A stretch of DNA of 64,000 bases from Chitinophaga sp. CF418 (GCF_900142925.1 NZ_FRCN01000003.1:399300-463299); one strand, 5' to 3'; counted from the first letter of the stretch, positions 1 to 9,010 are shown. Program-made: numbers and translations. Notes: a model not told the origin generated them from the letters alone.

Positions 1-859
1 TTGCGGTGGGGTGAAGTCCAAGTTCGGGTTCATCCAAAAGGATCAGTTGGGGCAGTGTTTTCTGGAGCAATAAGGTAGCCATGCAAATAAATCTTAGCGA
101 CCCATCTGATAATTCATGTGCAGTGAATGTTTTATCAGAAAATATATCCTGCCATTCCAACCTTATAGTATTCTCATTTAGTGGATTGGGTTTTAAAACA
201 AAGTCTTTAAAAAAAGGAATTACCAATTGAACTGTTTTTACAATTCTCTCATAGTATTCCGCCTGGGTTTCTTTCAGAATAAATAAATACGCAGCTAAGT
301 TAGAAGCATCCTCCAGCAGGAAATGTATATCAGCAAGAGAAGCATATTTTTTTACTCCCGCCGATTCACTGGTATCATGAAAATGATATACTCTCCAATC
401 CTTTAAAACATCATAGACGTATCCAGCTATTTTGTCTCTCTTGGCTATCTCTGATAGTTTGCTTTCATCTTCAGACATAGCTATAGCATTTCCCCAGTAT
501 GGTGCATTATAATCATCTCCCCAGAAACCACAGTACTCTCTGGATACAATCAGACTATCACTTCTGGATGGCTGTAATGTTATTTGGTATAGATTGGGAC
601 GAAAATCAAGAGAGATCTTTATTTGTTCCGTTGTTTTACCTCCATAATAAAGCAAATTTTCAGCACCGACTTTCTTAGAAGTATCCTTTAACCTCAGATC
701 TATAATATTTCTTAAAAAACGAAACAGCGAAATAAAATTAGTTTTTCCTGCTCCATTTTGTCCAATCAACACGTTCATGTCCCCAAGAATCACTTCCTGG
801 CTTTCTATAGATTTATAACCATCTATGCTGACCTTATTAAGTTTGTGGTAATCTGCCAT
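1..859 (-). CDS. RecF/OLD-like AAA family ATPase, 3' part cut off by window edge
   Basis: The visible 286 residues carry the full ATPase signature set of a RecF/SMC-type predicted ATPase. There is a Walker A GQNGAGKTN about 35 residues from the start, an ABC-type signature LSDGSLRF near residue 255, and a Walker B LILLDEPELGLHP at the very edge. The start is the ATG at 857-859 (MADYHKLNKVSIDGYKS), the usual opening strand of AAA_21/AAA_15 proteins. Only the last part (D-loop and H-loop) is missing. Such proteins occur as stand-alone ATPases and as partners of nucleases in defence modules; the partner, if any, would lie left of the window, so the role is open. The frame is open throughout, and the ATPase class is certain. 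Confidence 0.85.
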   Translation of the reverse strand, partial: MADYHKLNKVSIDGYKSIESQEVILGDMNVLIGQNGAGKTNFISLFRFLRNIIDLRLKDTSKKVGAENLLYYGGKTTEQIKISLDFRPNLYQITLQPSRSDSLIVSREYCGFWGDDYNAPYWGNAIAMSEDESKLSEIAKRDKIAGYVYDVLKDWRVYHFHDTSESAGVKKYASLADIHFLLEDASNLAAYLFILKETQAEYYERIVKTVQLVIPFFKDFVLKPNPLNENTIRLEWQDIFSDKTFTAHELSDGSLRFICMATLLLQKTLPQLILLDEPELGLHPTA

Positions 860-1100
860 AAATAACTGCAATTCCAAAATACGAAGAAATGGTCTTAAAG
901 AAATATAAACTTCATTTGTAGCACTTTAAGCATTCAAGTATTTGAAATAGTTACAAATATAGCAACAATTCTTACCCTATGCCAAATTTGACACAGTAAA
1001 CAAATCGGGATTCAGCATCAAAAACCAATTATTAAACAAACTATGACAAGACAATAAAAACAGCAACCTTACATCCCTATTGGATGCCCAGTGTAGCGGC

Positions 1101-1168
1101 GGTTTCAGGTGGAGACCACTGGCTGTAGTAGCTTCAAAGAACTACAGCCAGTGGGCCCACCTGAAACC
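1101..1168. repeat. Long imperfect hairpin between ATPase and transglycosylase genes
   Basis: Arms 1101-1129 and 1140-1168 are inverted copies: an outer 12-bp match (GGTTTCAGGTGG), a 2-3 nt mismatch, then an inner 14-15 bp match (CCACTGGCTGTAGT), with a loop of about 10 nt. It lies just 3' of the transglycosylase gene (minus strand) and 5' of the ATPase gene. No T-run follows on either side, so it is either a factor-assisted terminator or an intergenic palindromic element. The rest of 860-1208 is AT-rich spacer in which I see no gene. Confidence 0.75.
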
Positions 1169-1208
1169 AGGCGAAACCTGAAAGCGGAACAAAACGCAGG
1201 TTAAAAAA

Positions 1209-2252
1209 CTAAATCTTCAACAACCTCACATCCTCCCCCGACTTCAACGATCCCGCCGGCACTCCTTTACGCCCACCCGCATCGCACAGCGTAATCGTAT
1301 TCCCAAAACCAAGATCCACATAAACACGATCGCTCACAATCCACCCCCTCCCCGACAGCTTAGTATTCTTCCGTATATACACACCATTCGCCTGCAAATC
1401 ATCCAGCAAAAGAATACTCACCAGCTGCCCATCCTCAAAGCTATTATTCTGCTGCAGCCGGGCAGCAAAAACAGCCGCTGCCACCGGAGCCTTACTTCTG
1501 GATTTAACATCCACTGTAATACGGATAGACTTAAAATCTTTACTAGTCGGTGTTGCCCCCGACGAAGGTTTGGAAAATACAGAAACATTCACATTCTCCT
1601 TATTGAACACATTATATCCGAACCCCGGAATATATAACTCCGGACTTTCGAATAATTGCTTAATTGCAATGATCTTGTAAATATATTGAGCAGTCTCGTT
1701 GTTCAGCATTAACTGATAATAGTCGCTACTCCCCTGCTTTTTGATATTATGGGATATGTTGCCCGCACCGGCATTATAAGCAGCAGCTGCAAGCGTCCAG
1801 GAATGCAGCTGACCATAAAGCTGCTGCAAATAACGGCAGGCAGCATGTGTGGATTTCAGGAGATGGTTGCGTTCGTCGTTATCATATCGCACTTCCAGTC
1901 CCATAGCTGCAGCTGTAGCCGGCATAAACTGCCAGACACCTTGCGCCCCCACAGCAGAAGTGGCATTGGTAAAACCGCTCTCAACGACCGGCAGGTATTT
2001 AAAATCTTCAGGTATATTGTACTGATGTAAGATGGGAATAATCACCGGGAAGTAAATATCAGTCTTAGCTTTCAGCACCGGTAAAAAGTTGCGGTACTTG
2101 AGATGTCCTTTGATAACATCCATTAACTTGTAAGAAACAAAGTCACGCTCCATTGGCACAATCTCTCCGCAGAAAGTCACCTGCTGCGCAGTGCCTGTCA
2201 GTGCAAAGAGGCAAAGACAGCCAACAAACAATATGTGAATAATGGTACGCAC
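1209..2252 (-). CDS. Secreted SLT-type lytic transglycosylase
   Basis: The 347-residue product starts at GTG with a Sec signal peptide (about residues 1-22, cut near GTAQQ). The lytic transglycosylase goose-lysozyme fold spans about 60-210: catalytic Glu91 in PVVESGF, then the AVGAQGVWQFMPATA stretch and the AYNAGAGN motif near 157. About 100 C-terminal residues look like a LysM/SH3-type tail but are not clearly assignable. It would cleave peptidoglycan strands in the periplasm. It is the last gene of the clpV-tssB-tssC arm, 12 nt after the DUF4138-like gene. By inference it opens the wall for assembly or firing of the T6SS; a general cell-wall role is the alternative. Confidence 0.85.
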   Translation of the reverse strand: MRTIIHILFVGCLCLFALTGTAQQVTFCGEIVPMERDFVSYKLMDVIKGHLKYRNFLPVLKAKTDIYFPVIIPILHQYNIPEDFKYLPVVESGFTNATSAVGAQGVWQFMPATAAAMGLEVRYDNDERNHLLKSTHAACRYLQQLYGQLHSWTLAAAAYNAGAGNISHNIKKQGSSDYYQLMLNNETAQYIYKIIAIKQLFESPELYIPGFGYNVFNKENVNVSVFSKPSSGATPTSKDFKSIRITVDVKSRSKAPVAAAVFAARLQQNNSFEDGQLVSILLLDDLQANGVYIRKNTKLSGRGWIVSDRVYVDLGFGNTITLCDAGGRKGVPAGSLKSGEDVRLLKI

Positions 2253-2264
2253 GTGAATAAATTA

Positions 2265-3134
2265 CTATTTGCTGATCATATACTTTGGCAAGGCGCTCAC
2301 GGGTGTATACAGCACTACCTGGTTTTCGGTAGCCTTGTTGTACATCACCAGGATGATCTCATCATCCTTTTTGAAATCCCGCACAGCGGCAACAAACACA
2401 ATATTTTCATCCGCTTTACCGGCAATAGAGGGAACTCCTTTCCTGTAAAGCACAGGCATTGTGAACAAACCGGCGGTATCTGCCTTCGTCTTGTGCATCA
2501 GTGTTACTTTTCTGATCTCATAAGCTTTCCCTGAACGATTCTTTATATGAAAGCTATAATATACGAGGTTGTTGAGGCTCATCGCCTGGGAAAAGCTCAG
2601 CGTAATGCCATCGGCGCTTGTTTCATACTGGTGACCACCTTTTCGCTGCTTCCTGAAATCTTCTGCAATGTTGCCAACCGTTACCGTATCAATACCAGAT
2701 GCCGCTATAGCTGCATCATCGCTCTCCGTGGAATTATCCTCAGGTTGCGACAAAGTGGTATTACTTCCTGAACTGGTATTGCTGGCACCTGCCTTGTTAC
2801 CACCTGCAGAGAGATTGTATTTCAGGCGTGATAATTCTGCTCTATCACGGAATGCCAGTATCAGGTAGTGTATATTATTTCCTTCCCTGATCACCAGATT
2901 GGTAGCTTTAGGATTGGCTACTGTTGGCCGTATGAATACTACGTTACCATCTACTATGCGATAATCATAATCTGAATTCTTACCATCTCCGATCTGAAAT
3001 GTAGTGATTGCTGATCCACAGGTAATAAGGGTGACAGCGCCTTTAGTTGTAATAATGCTATCTGTCTGTGATTGTCCGAGCGCATTGCACCATGACAATA
3101 AAAAACAGAAGACGCCTGTTAAGACATACTTCAT
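2265..3134 (-). CDS. Exported DUF4138/TraN-like protein of the T6SS arm
   Basis: This is a 289-residue protein with a signal peptide (about 1-20, SWCNALGQ). Residues about 25-110 follow the pattern of conjugative-transposon TraN/DUF4138 proteins: a strand-rich block, then PKATNLVIREGNNIHYLILAF. A low-complexity Ser/Asn/Thr/Gly linker (about 110-145) and a second beta-rich domain follow. TraN-type proteins are envelope components of conjugative machines. In this operon between tssC and a transglycosylase, I infer an envelope or outer-membrane accessory of the T6SS. It is not clearly one of the named TssN-R proteins. The family call is by eye and moderate. Confidence 0.55.
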   Translation of the reverse strand: MKYVLTGVFCFLLSWCNALGQSQTDSIITTKGAVTLITCGSAITTFQIGDGKNSDYDYRIVDGNVVFIRPTVANPKATNLVIREGNNIHYLILAFRDRAELSRLKYNLSAGGNKAGASNTSSGSNTTLSQPEDNSTESDDAAIAASGIDTVTVGNIAEDFRKQRKGGHQYETSADGITLSFSQAMSLNNLVYYSFHIKNRSGKAYEIRKVTLMHKTKADTAGLFTMPVLYRKGVPSIAGKADENIVFVAAVRDFKKDDEIILVMYNKATENQVVLYTPVSALPKYMISK

Positions 3135-3224
3135 CTGATATTCTTTTCCTTTCTTTAATTTTTATAATGGCGAGAAACAGTGAAGCTGAAAGCTATGCGA
3201 CCATTCAGCTTCACTATTTTCATA

Positions 3225-4601
3225 TCAGGATTTATCCTGTTCATATTCAGTATCCCATTCTGTTGCATCTTCCCCTTTATGACCTTCCATTTTAATCATG
3301 AAATTCTTGGCAGGAAAGTATGGTTTCAGATGTATATTGAGGTGAATACGATCTTTCTGAATAGGGTCCTGTTCAAACTTACGGACGTTAAAGTCTTCGA
3401 TCAGTTTCTCAGGTCCGGTAATACTGTCGAGGAAACGAATGATCTGTTTCATCAGGTCTTTACGGGTATTCGCATTGAAGTTCTCGAAAGCACGACGGTT
3501 CAGGAAGTCCATCAACACTTTGGTCACATAGTCAAATACACGCACTACTGAGTAGGTCTGCAGACCAATATTATCACCATTGAAAAGGGTCTTGGCGCTG
3601 AAGGCCATTACCTTGCCGTATTCTTTTACCATGGGGATCAGTCCCATCTTTTCCAGGCTGGCTATTTCACTCTTCTTCAGCTCAAACCTCACACCATCCA
3701 CTTCATTCATGCCACCGAATTTCTTACCTGCGGTTACCTGCGACATCAGCGTTCTGTATACCTTACCCGCCAGTGCACCGGATGGAGGAACATAGAGGTT
3801 ATCCTGTTCATTGATCTCATCAAACTTACCGCGGCCTACCAGCCAGTTACAGGTCATCATGACGTTGGAACGGTGTATTTCACCTCCGGTCAGGTTCGCG
3901 ATTTCAAACATCTCCATCACATCATCAGGCGCATCGAGATGAGAAAAGTCCGTCACCAGCATCACTTTATTTTCATAAGCGATCTTCGCCCATTTCTCCA
4001 GCACTTTGTTGGAACCGAGATAACCGGGTACAACGAGCAGACTGTAGTTGTCACGCAGATCGAGACGGTCATAATTGCTGACCAGCTCCTGGTGAATGGC
4101 GTCGATAAAGCGGGTGTTGTCCAGATCTTTCATCTGGTCCGGTTCCACGTTGATGAAGGCAACGTTTTTCACTTTATCCGATTCCGTATTCTTAAAGAAG
4201 AGTGCAACGTTACGATAAGATTGTTCGAGCTCACGGGTTGATTCCACTGCTTCAGCCAGGTTATTGTTCAGTATTCTTTCCGCCTGTTCTGAATGCTCTG
4301 TACAGTAGCTGACCATATCGGGCAGGTCCTGTGCTTCGGTCAGCACTTTCTCCCAGAGTTCAAGGGTCTTTTTCAGTTTATCTCTTTCTCCTTTTTTGGA
4401 GCTTTCTGTTAAAAAGATATTACGGCGTGCCTTACGTTCGGGGCTGAGGTTTTGCACCCCTTCGATAGTGCCTTCCAGCAGGTCAAAGCCCCCGTATTTG
4501 GTCAGTATATCTAAATTTTCCTGCAGAGACGCGGGTTGCTGTTTCGCCGCCGCTGTTTGCGGCACTTCCTGCTGCTCCTGCTGTTTTTCTAATTCTGCCA
4601 T
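3225..4601 (-). CDS. tssC: T6SS contractile sheath large subunit TssC
   Basis: The product has 458 residues, the size of Bacteroidota TssC. It contains the family landmarks FDLLEGTIEGVQNL near residue 40, a long central domain with YSLLVVPGYLGS and SHLDAPDDVMEMFE, and the C-terminal handshake region near RRAFENFNANTRKDLMKQIIRFLDSITGPEKLIEDFNV. With TssB it forms the sheath that contracts around the Hcp tube. The first 30 residues are Gln/Glu-rich and probably flexible. The ATG lies 23 nt after the tssB stop, so the two are co-transcribed. Confidence 0.93.
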   Translation of the reverse strand: MAELEKQQEQQEVPQTAAAKQQPASLQENLDILTKYGGFDLLEGTIEGVQNLSPERKARRNIFLTESSKKGERDKLKKTLELWEKVLTEAQDLPDMVSYCTEHSEQAERILNNNLAEAVESTRELEQSYRNVALFFKNTESDKVKNVAFINVEPDQMKDLDNTRFIDAIHQELVSNYDRLDLRDNYSLLVVPGYLGSNKVLEKWAKIAYENKVMLVTDFSHLDAPDDVMEMFEIANLTGGEIHRSNVMMTCNWLVGRGKFDEINEQDNLYVPPSGALAGKVYRTLMSQVTAGKKFGGMNEVDGVRFELKKSEIASLEKMGLIPMVKEYGKVMAFSAKTLFNGDNIGLQTYSVVRVFDYVTKVLMDFLNRRAFENFNANTRKDLMKQIIRFLDSITGPEKLIEDFNVRKFEQDPIQKDRIHLNIHLKPYFPAKNFMIKMEGHKGEDATEWDTEYEQDKS

Positions 4602-4624
4602 AAGAACAAGTTGTCAGTTGTCAA

Positions 4625-5071
4625 TTATTTTGTTTTCAAGTCTGCCACCAGTGTCCGGATAGTTTCCAGTAATGCCTGTCTGGCAGCGGGATCAGCCAGG
4701 GCTGCCTTTAACACTTTGTTTGTCTTCAGATGTTTCATGATCTTGAGGTACTGTTCCTTTTCAGTAGCGAGATTATCCAGGAAATCACTCTGGGCGGTAA
4801 TACCCTTTACACCGAAGTCGCCGAGGTTGTGGAACTCCAGATTTTCGGGAATAGTACGGCCTTCCGCATCGTGGAACAGCATGTTCACTGCAGGCTTGTA
4901 ATGTTCGAATACCGCTTCTACAGTAGTTAATCCCTGCACGATTTCCGGTTTAACAGGTGTTTGCTGGGTTAACTTTTCAGCAAACAGGGTCCGGTTATGA
5001 GAGATCTCAACAATGGCCTCATTGGCGTCGAGTTTCACCTCGTTACCACCAATACCGTAATTGTCATTCAT
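4625..5071 (-). CDS. tssB: T6SS contractile sheath small subunit TssB
   Basis: This is a 148-residue protein of the TssB/VipA family. The conserved FHNLGDFGVKGI segment (about 80-95) and the C-terminal helical tail ending LVADLKTK are typical of the Bacteroidota form, and the length fits. It pairs with TssC to build the sheath. It sits 49 nt downstream of clpV and 23 nt upstream of tssC, so disassembly ATPase and both sheath subunits share a transcript. Confidence 0.92.
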   Translation of the reverse strand: MNDNYGIGGNEVKLDANEAIVEISHNRTLFAEKLTQQTPVKPEIVQGLTTVEAVFEHYKPAVNMLFHDAEGRTIPENLEFHNLGDFGVKGITAQSDFLDNLATEKEQYLKIMKHLKTNKVLKAALADPAARQALLETIRTLVADLKTK

Positions 5072-5120
5072 ATCAATTGGTTTTTACAACAATAAATGTT
5101 CTATGGTCCTTCTTCTGCTC

Positions 5121-7574
5121 CTAAACTTCCTGAGCGCCGGTATACCATTGCAGCGTACCCTGAGCGTCTACATCCAGCTTAACAGTCATGTGGGGTTGCA
5201 GGCTACCTTCTATTATCATACGAGACAAGGGCTTCCGTAACCTGCTACGGATCACTTCTTTCAATGGACGCGCGCCGTACTGTGGCGAATATCCTTCTGC
5301 CGCCAGTTGTTCTCTTGCGGCAGCAGATACCTCCAGGGTGATCTGTTGCTGTGCGAGTAACTGCAGCAAATGTTTAAGGTGAATATCAAATATCTTTACC
5401 ACGTTCTCCTGCTGAATAGGGCCGAATGGTACGATCTCTGTCAATCTGCCCAGGAATTCGGGTCTGAAATTCCGTGACATGATCTCCATCAATTGCTGAG
5501 AAGCTGGTATCACTCCCTGTCTGAACGACTGGGCAATAACGTCGCTTCCGATATTGGAGGTGAACAGGACCAGGGCATTTGAAAAATCGCCGGTCTTACC
5601 CAGGCGGTCATGCAATTTGCCCTCATCCATTATCTGCAGGAAAATATCAAATACTGATGGATGCGCTTTTTCTATTTCATCAAACAGGACTACGGCATAA
5701 GGCTGCTGACGGATCTTGTTTACCAGCAATCCCCCTTCTTCATATCCAACATATCCCGGCGGAGCGCCATATAGTAATGCCGCCGAATGTTCTTCTTTAA
5801 ATTCGGACATGTCAAACCGGATCATGCACCGCTCATCCTGGAACAAGAAGTCTGCCAAAGATTTTGCCAGTTCCGTTTTACCGGTACCGGTAGGTCCCAG
5901 GAAAAAGAATGACCCTATCGGCTGGCCGGGCCTGCTGAGACCGGAGCGTGATTCCAGGATAGCATCAGCAACAGTTTTCAATGCATGATCCTGTCCTACT
6001 ACCCGCTTCCGCAATTCGAGGTCCATATTCACCAGCCGTTCCCGTTCTCCCGACTGGATCTTACCCAGCGGGATACCCGTGCTTTCAGCGATCATGGTAG
6101 CCAGGTCTGTAGCTGTAACCGCCGTATGCTGCGTTTGCACCAATGGCTCCAGTTGCGAGACAATATTGTTCAATGCAACCTTTAATGCAGGCACATCATC
6201 GATCTTATATACATCCTGTTCTATCTGTAAACGGGTGGTCAGTAATGCGCTGAAACGTTGCATGCATTGCTGATACCACCACAGTAATTCTTCCCTGTTA
6301 TCACCTGCTGCTTCCAGTTTTACCTTCAGGTCTTCCAATGTCTGTACCCCGGTATCCTGGGTGGTGCGTATGGCCGCCAGCGTACGATCCAACAGATTAA
6401 CAGCGCTGTCCGGCAAGCTACGTTCCTTGAGATAGCGGCGGGACAATTTAATAGCTTCCGTAACCACATCGGACGCTACCTTCAGATTATAATAGCTTTC
6501 ATAATCCGGCATAACAGCCTGTATCATTCGTGCAGCCGTTGGCTCATCGGGCTCGGATAATTGTATGATCTCAAAGCAGTGGCGCAGTAATCCATCCGGC
6601 TCTATCAGCTTGCGGAAACCTTCCGGGGTGCTGGTAGCAATAAGAGTAATATCTCCCTTGTTCATGGCAGCCTTCAATACGTTACCAATGCCCCCCGCGG
6701 AACCTGGCTGTTTGTCAAGCAGGGTATGCAGATTATCGATGAATAACACATGCCTTCCGGCACCCTGCAACTGTGCGATGATCTGTTGCAGGCGATCTTC
6801 CAGCTCATTCTTATACGCAGCGCCTGCGATAAATGCCCCATAATCCAGCGCATAAATATCCGTCTGTTGTAGTTGCTGTGGCGCCTGTTTATTGACAATA
6901 GCACGGGCCAATGCGTCAGCCAGTGCCGTTTTACCTACACCTCCGTCACCTGTTACGAGAATGCTGGAACGTCCTTTACGGGTCAGTATCTCAAACATGG
7001 AACGCACTTCGGCATCCCGTCCGGCAAGTGCATGTTTGGCTTGCAGGCGCTGAGGATCTGTAAGGCGATAGATATATTTATGCGCAGTCGTTTTACCTGT
7101 AACAACCGTCGTTTTAGGTGCAGTGCTATTATTATCTTTTTTATTAAAGTGAGTGAGCAGTTGTGCTCTCTGCAACGGGAATGTTTTTAACTGTTCAAAT
7201 GAAAAGCCTACCCCAGGCGTGCTAAGTGCTACCAGCAAACACCAGGCATCAGCAGTGTCAAGATCATATTCAAGCCTTACAGCATCTGCTTCCTGCAACA
7301 CATTTGCAGCGTAATCATCCGCCTCTGGTTCCTCTGGTGAACGGCCCGCTTTGGGTATACTGTCCAGCCTCACCTCTGCCCATTCTTCCAGATAGTAGGT
7401 GTCAACATCCATTGCCTGTAACTGTGGAACAAGACCGGTTTCTTTATGCAGACATGCCAGTAGCAGATGAGCGGGCGTATAGTTCACATGGTGATGTTCT
7501 TTTGCCAGCGCCTGTGCAATGCGTATTGCAGCCTGCACCTCAGGTGCATATATGGTATACGTAGTCAGGGTCAT
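5121..7574 (-). CDS. clpV: ClpV/TssH sheath-recycling AAA+ ATPase with degenerate first ATPase domain
   Basis: The 817-residue product has ClpB/ClpV architecture: a Clp-N domain (about 1-150), a first AAA+ domain, a middle domain (about 400-490) and a second AAA+ domain. AAA2 is intact: Walker A GPTGTGKT 560-567, pore loop GYVGY 607-611, Walker B FDE 631-633, and arginine finger in FLGRLTEIV. AAA1 keeps Walker A GDGGVGKT 209-216, but Walker B reads FIDN (Asp280-Asn281) where Glu is usual. The ClpB arginine-finger pair is His332-Cys333 instead of Arg-Arg. AAA1 may therefore bind but not hydrolyse ATP. It heads the leftward arm, next to tssB and tssC, which marks it as ClpV rather than ClpB. 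Confidence 0.92.
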   Translation of the reverse strand: MTLTTYTIYAPEVQAAIRIAQALAKEHHHVNYTPAHLLLACLHKETGLVPQLQAMDVDTYYLEEWAEVRLDSIPKAGRSPEEPEADDYAANVLQEADAVRLEYDLDTADAWCLLVALSTPGVGFSFEQLKTFPLQRAQLLTHFNKKDNNSTAPKTTVVTGKTTAHKYIYRLTDPQRLQAKHALAGRDAEVRSMFEILTRKGRSSILVTGDGGVGKTALADALARAIVNKQAPQQLQQTDIYALDYGAFIAGAAYKNELEDRLQQIIAQLQGAGRHVLFIDNLHTLLDKQPGSAGGIGNVLKAAMNKGDITLIATSTPEGFRKLIEPDGLLRHCFEIIQLSEPDEPTAARMIQAVMPDYESYYNLKVASDVVTEAIKLSRRYLKERSLPDSAVNLLDRTLAAIRTTQDTGVQTLEDLKVKLEAAGDNREELLWWYQQCMQRFSALLTTRLQIEQDVYKIDDVPALKVALNNIVSQLEPLVQTQHTAVTATDLATMIAESTGIPLGKIQSGERERLVNMDLELRKRVVGQDHALKTVADAILESRSGLSRPGQPIGSFFFLGPTGTGKTELAKSLADFLFQDERCMIRFDMSEFKEEHSAALLYGAPPGYVGYEEGGLLVNKIRQQPYAVVLFDEIEKAHPSVFDIFLQIMDEGKLHDRLGKTGDFSNALVLFTSNIGSDVIAQSFRQGVIPASQQLMEIMSRNFRPEFLGRLTEIVPFGPIQQENVVKIFDIHLKHLLQLLAQQQITLEVSAAAREQLAAEGYSPQYGARPLKEVIRSRLRKPLSRMIIEGSLQPHMTVKLDVDAQGTLQWYTGAQEV

Positions 7575-7639
7575 TTGGGTCGTCCAGGTTTTTCAGTTAA
7601 CTGTTTAAGGGTTACATAATATTACATAAATCTGTTACT

Positions 7640-7647
7640 CAAATGTA
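7640..7647 (-). promoter_or_regulatory. Candidate -7 box for the clpV-tssBC arm
   Basis: On the minus strand this reads TACATTTG, a perfect TAnnTTTG Bacteroidota -7 element. A TTCG lies 19 nt upstream at the -33 position. Transcription would start near 7633, giving a leader of about 60 nt before the clpV ATG. Confidence 0.5.
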
Positions 7648-7907
7648 ATATCGGGTTTTTATTAATCGAAGTAAAGATACTGCGAAAATGTATATGAAAT
7701 ATTTATTACGCACAGGAAAGAGGGATTAATATATTATACCATTTGTAAGTATCGTGTATACATCGTTTATACAGCTGTAACAGGGAATAATTATAGAAAA
7801 AGAAAGGTGAACAGATGATAAAAATAATGCAGGTGTTGGTTTGTTTTAAAGAGTAACAGCCGTCCGATCAGGTTACCACGCACATGGGGGCAAAATTGGG
7901 CCACGTT

Positions 7908-7951
7908 ACCATGCCTTTACCATACCTTTACCATGCCTTTACCATGCCATT
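7908..7951. repeat. Tandem array of four 11-bp units (ACCATGCCTTT)
   Basis: Units 7908-7918, 7919-7929, 7930-7940 and 7941-7951 differ from ACCATGCCTTT by 0, 1, 0 and 2 bases. The array lies in the non-coding 7575-8533 stretch between the divergent T6SS arms. That stretch also holds the 7982 array, the 8081-8164 inverted repeat and candidate promoters for both arms. I see no convincing gene in it, only a 16-codon ORF at 8380-8430 with no supporting evidence. Confidence 0.9.
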
Positions 7952-7981
7952 AAGATGTTGACTTGATCAGACCTTATACAC

Positions 7982-8014
7982 GACGCATCCCTGACGTATA
8001 CCCGACGCATACGT
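7982..8014. repeat. Second 11-bp array, three degenerate units (GACGCATACCT-like)
   Basis: Units 7982-7992 (GACGCATCCCT), 7993-8003 (GACGTATACCC) and 8004-8014 (GACGCATACGT) share the GACGYAT start with exact 11-bp spacing. It is separated by only 30 bp from the preceding array, which has a different consensus but the same period. Confidence 0.75.
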
Positions 8015-8080
8015 GAACTTAAACCAAAGTATAGTTGTATCCTGGATCAACAACCTCAATCCGGTTGGGATCCGTTTGAG

Positions 8081-8164
8081 ACGGCTTTGAGATAGCTTTA
8101 ACTTACGTTCATCCTACGTTCAAAGACGTAAGATGAACGTAAGTTAAAGCCATCTCAAAGCCGT
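8081..8164. repeat. 84-bp inverted repeat with 39-bp arms built of 11-bp modules
   Basis: Arms 8081-8119 and 8126-8164 are inverse complements over 39 bp with two differences, both compatible with G-U pairing in RNA. The loop is 6 nt. Each arm divides into 11-bp modules of two kinds (CTTTGAG/CTTTAAC type and ACGTTCA type), and ACGT recurs every 10-11 bp across the loop. The RNA of either strand would form a very stable hairpin. No T-run follows, so it is not a typical intrinsic terminator. Confidence 0.92.
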
Positions 8165-8487
8165 TTGTATGACAGTCGAATCGGAGTTGAGGTATAGAAC
8201 ACCCCGCAACAACACTCCCCTGCATCATCACGTCAGCGAACAGGGCAATAACTTCATTTTTAATTCCTGATTTTTGATAAAATAATTTACAATATGTCTC
8301 AGAATAATTATTTTCGTGCTGACCATGTATCTTTAATTGAGTAGTTATATTCGTTAATCCGGCATTTGAATTTAGTAACTATGGAAAAACCTGCCGCTTA
8401 CAAAGCAGTTAATCCGAGCGGGACCTACTGAAAATGAATACACGTTGTCCCCAATTTCCATATACATACTTCATTTGCTGTCATAAA

Positions 8488-8495
8488 TAAATTTG
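8488..8495 (+). promoter_or_regulatory. Candidate -7 box for hcp
   Basis: TAAATTTG matches TAnnTTTG exactly and lies 38 bp upstream of the hcp ATG, giving a leader of about 30 nt. No good TTTG is found at the -33 position, which lowers confidence. Confidence 0.4.
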
Positions 8496-8533
8496 TTAAC
8501 AATACCATATTTATCAAGCTAAACCTCAAGGGT

Positions 8534-8926
8534 ATGTCATTCAAAGCAGTATTGCGTTTAGACGGTGAAGAAATCAATGTGCTGGATTGCCAGTTTTCTT
8601 TCGCTCAGCATACAGACCACAACGGTAAACCAGCTGCCCGTCCTACGGGAGGAGCACTGACTGTATTACTGGAATCAGATGGAAATACAAACCTGTTCGA
8701 CTGGATGATCTCCAACACACAGACCAAAAGTGGTAGCATTGTCTTTTACCGTCGCGACGCCATGTCCAAAATGAAAGAACTGAAATTTACAGATGCCTAT
8801 TGTGTAGAGTATGCTGAACATTTCAAGGCAGCCGGCGATGTTCCCATGCAGATAAGACTTGTCCTATCCGCCAGGGAAGTGCAGCTGGGAAGTTCCACCT
8901 ACCAGAATCCCTGGCCGCAGTCGTGA
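8534..8926 (+). CDS. hcp: T6SS inner tube protein Hcp (TssD)
   Basis: The 130-residue product is a Bacteroidota TssD/Hcp: MSFKAVLRLDGEEINVLDCQFSFAQ, a GGALTVLLES strand, and the C-terminal AEHFKAAGDVPMQIRLVLSAREVQLG. Hcp hexamers stack into the expelled tube and can carry small effectors in the lumen. It heads the rightward arm. An effector/immunity pair follows directly, which suggests that the downstream amidase is tube cargo. No signal peptide is present, as expected. Confidence 0.9.
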   Translation: MSFKAVLRLDGEEINVLDCQFSFAQHTDHNGKPAARPTGGALTVLLESDGNTNLFDWMISNTQTKSGSIVFYRRDAMSKMKELKFTDAYCVEYAEHFKAAGDVPMQIRLVLSAREVQLGSSTYQNPWPQS

Positions 8927-9010
8927 TATATTGACCACGCTTCACAGCATTTTTTCCCTGCGCTGTATGCATCAATATAAACATGTAAGTTTTATTAAAA
9001 ACATGTATCC

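Noticed and set aside
1..859. Retron, Gabija or OLD-type defence system
   Set aside because: Only the ATPase half is visible; no nuclease or reverse transcriptase is in the window, so a defence call is not supported.
5121..7574. ClpB heat-shock disaggregase
   Set aside because: The position beside tssB and tssC and the diverged N-terminal domain and AAA1 point to ClpV.
8380..8430. A 16-codon ORF upstream of hcp
   Set aside because: No homology, hairpin or codon pattern suggests a leader peptide or gene; chance is enough.
7575..8533. CRISPR array
   Set aside because: The repeats are 11 bp, directly adjacent and degenerate, with no spacers and no cas genes.
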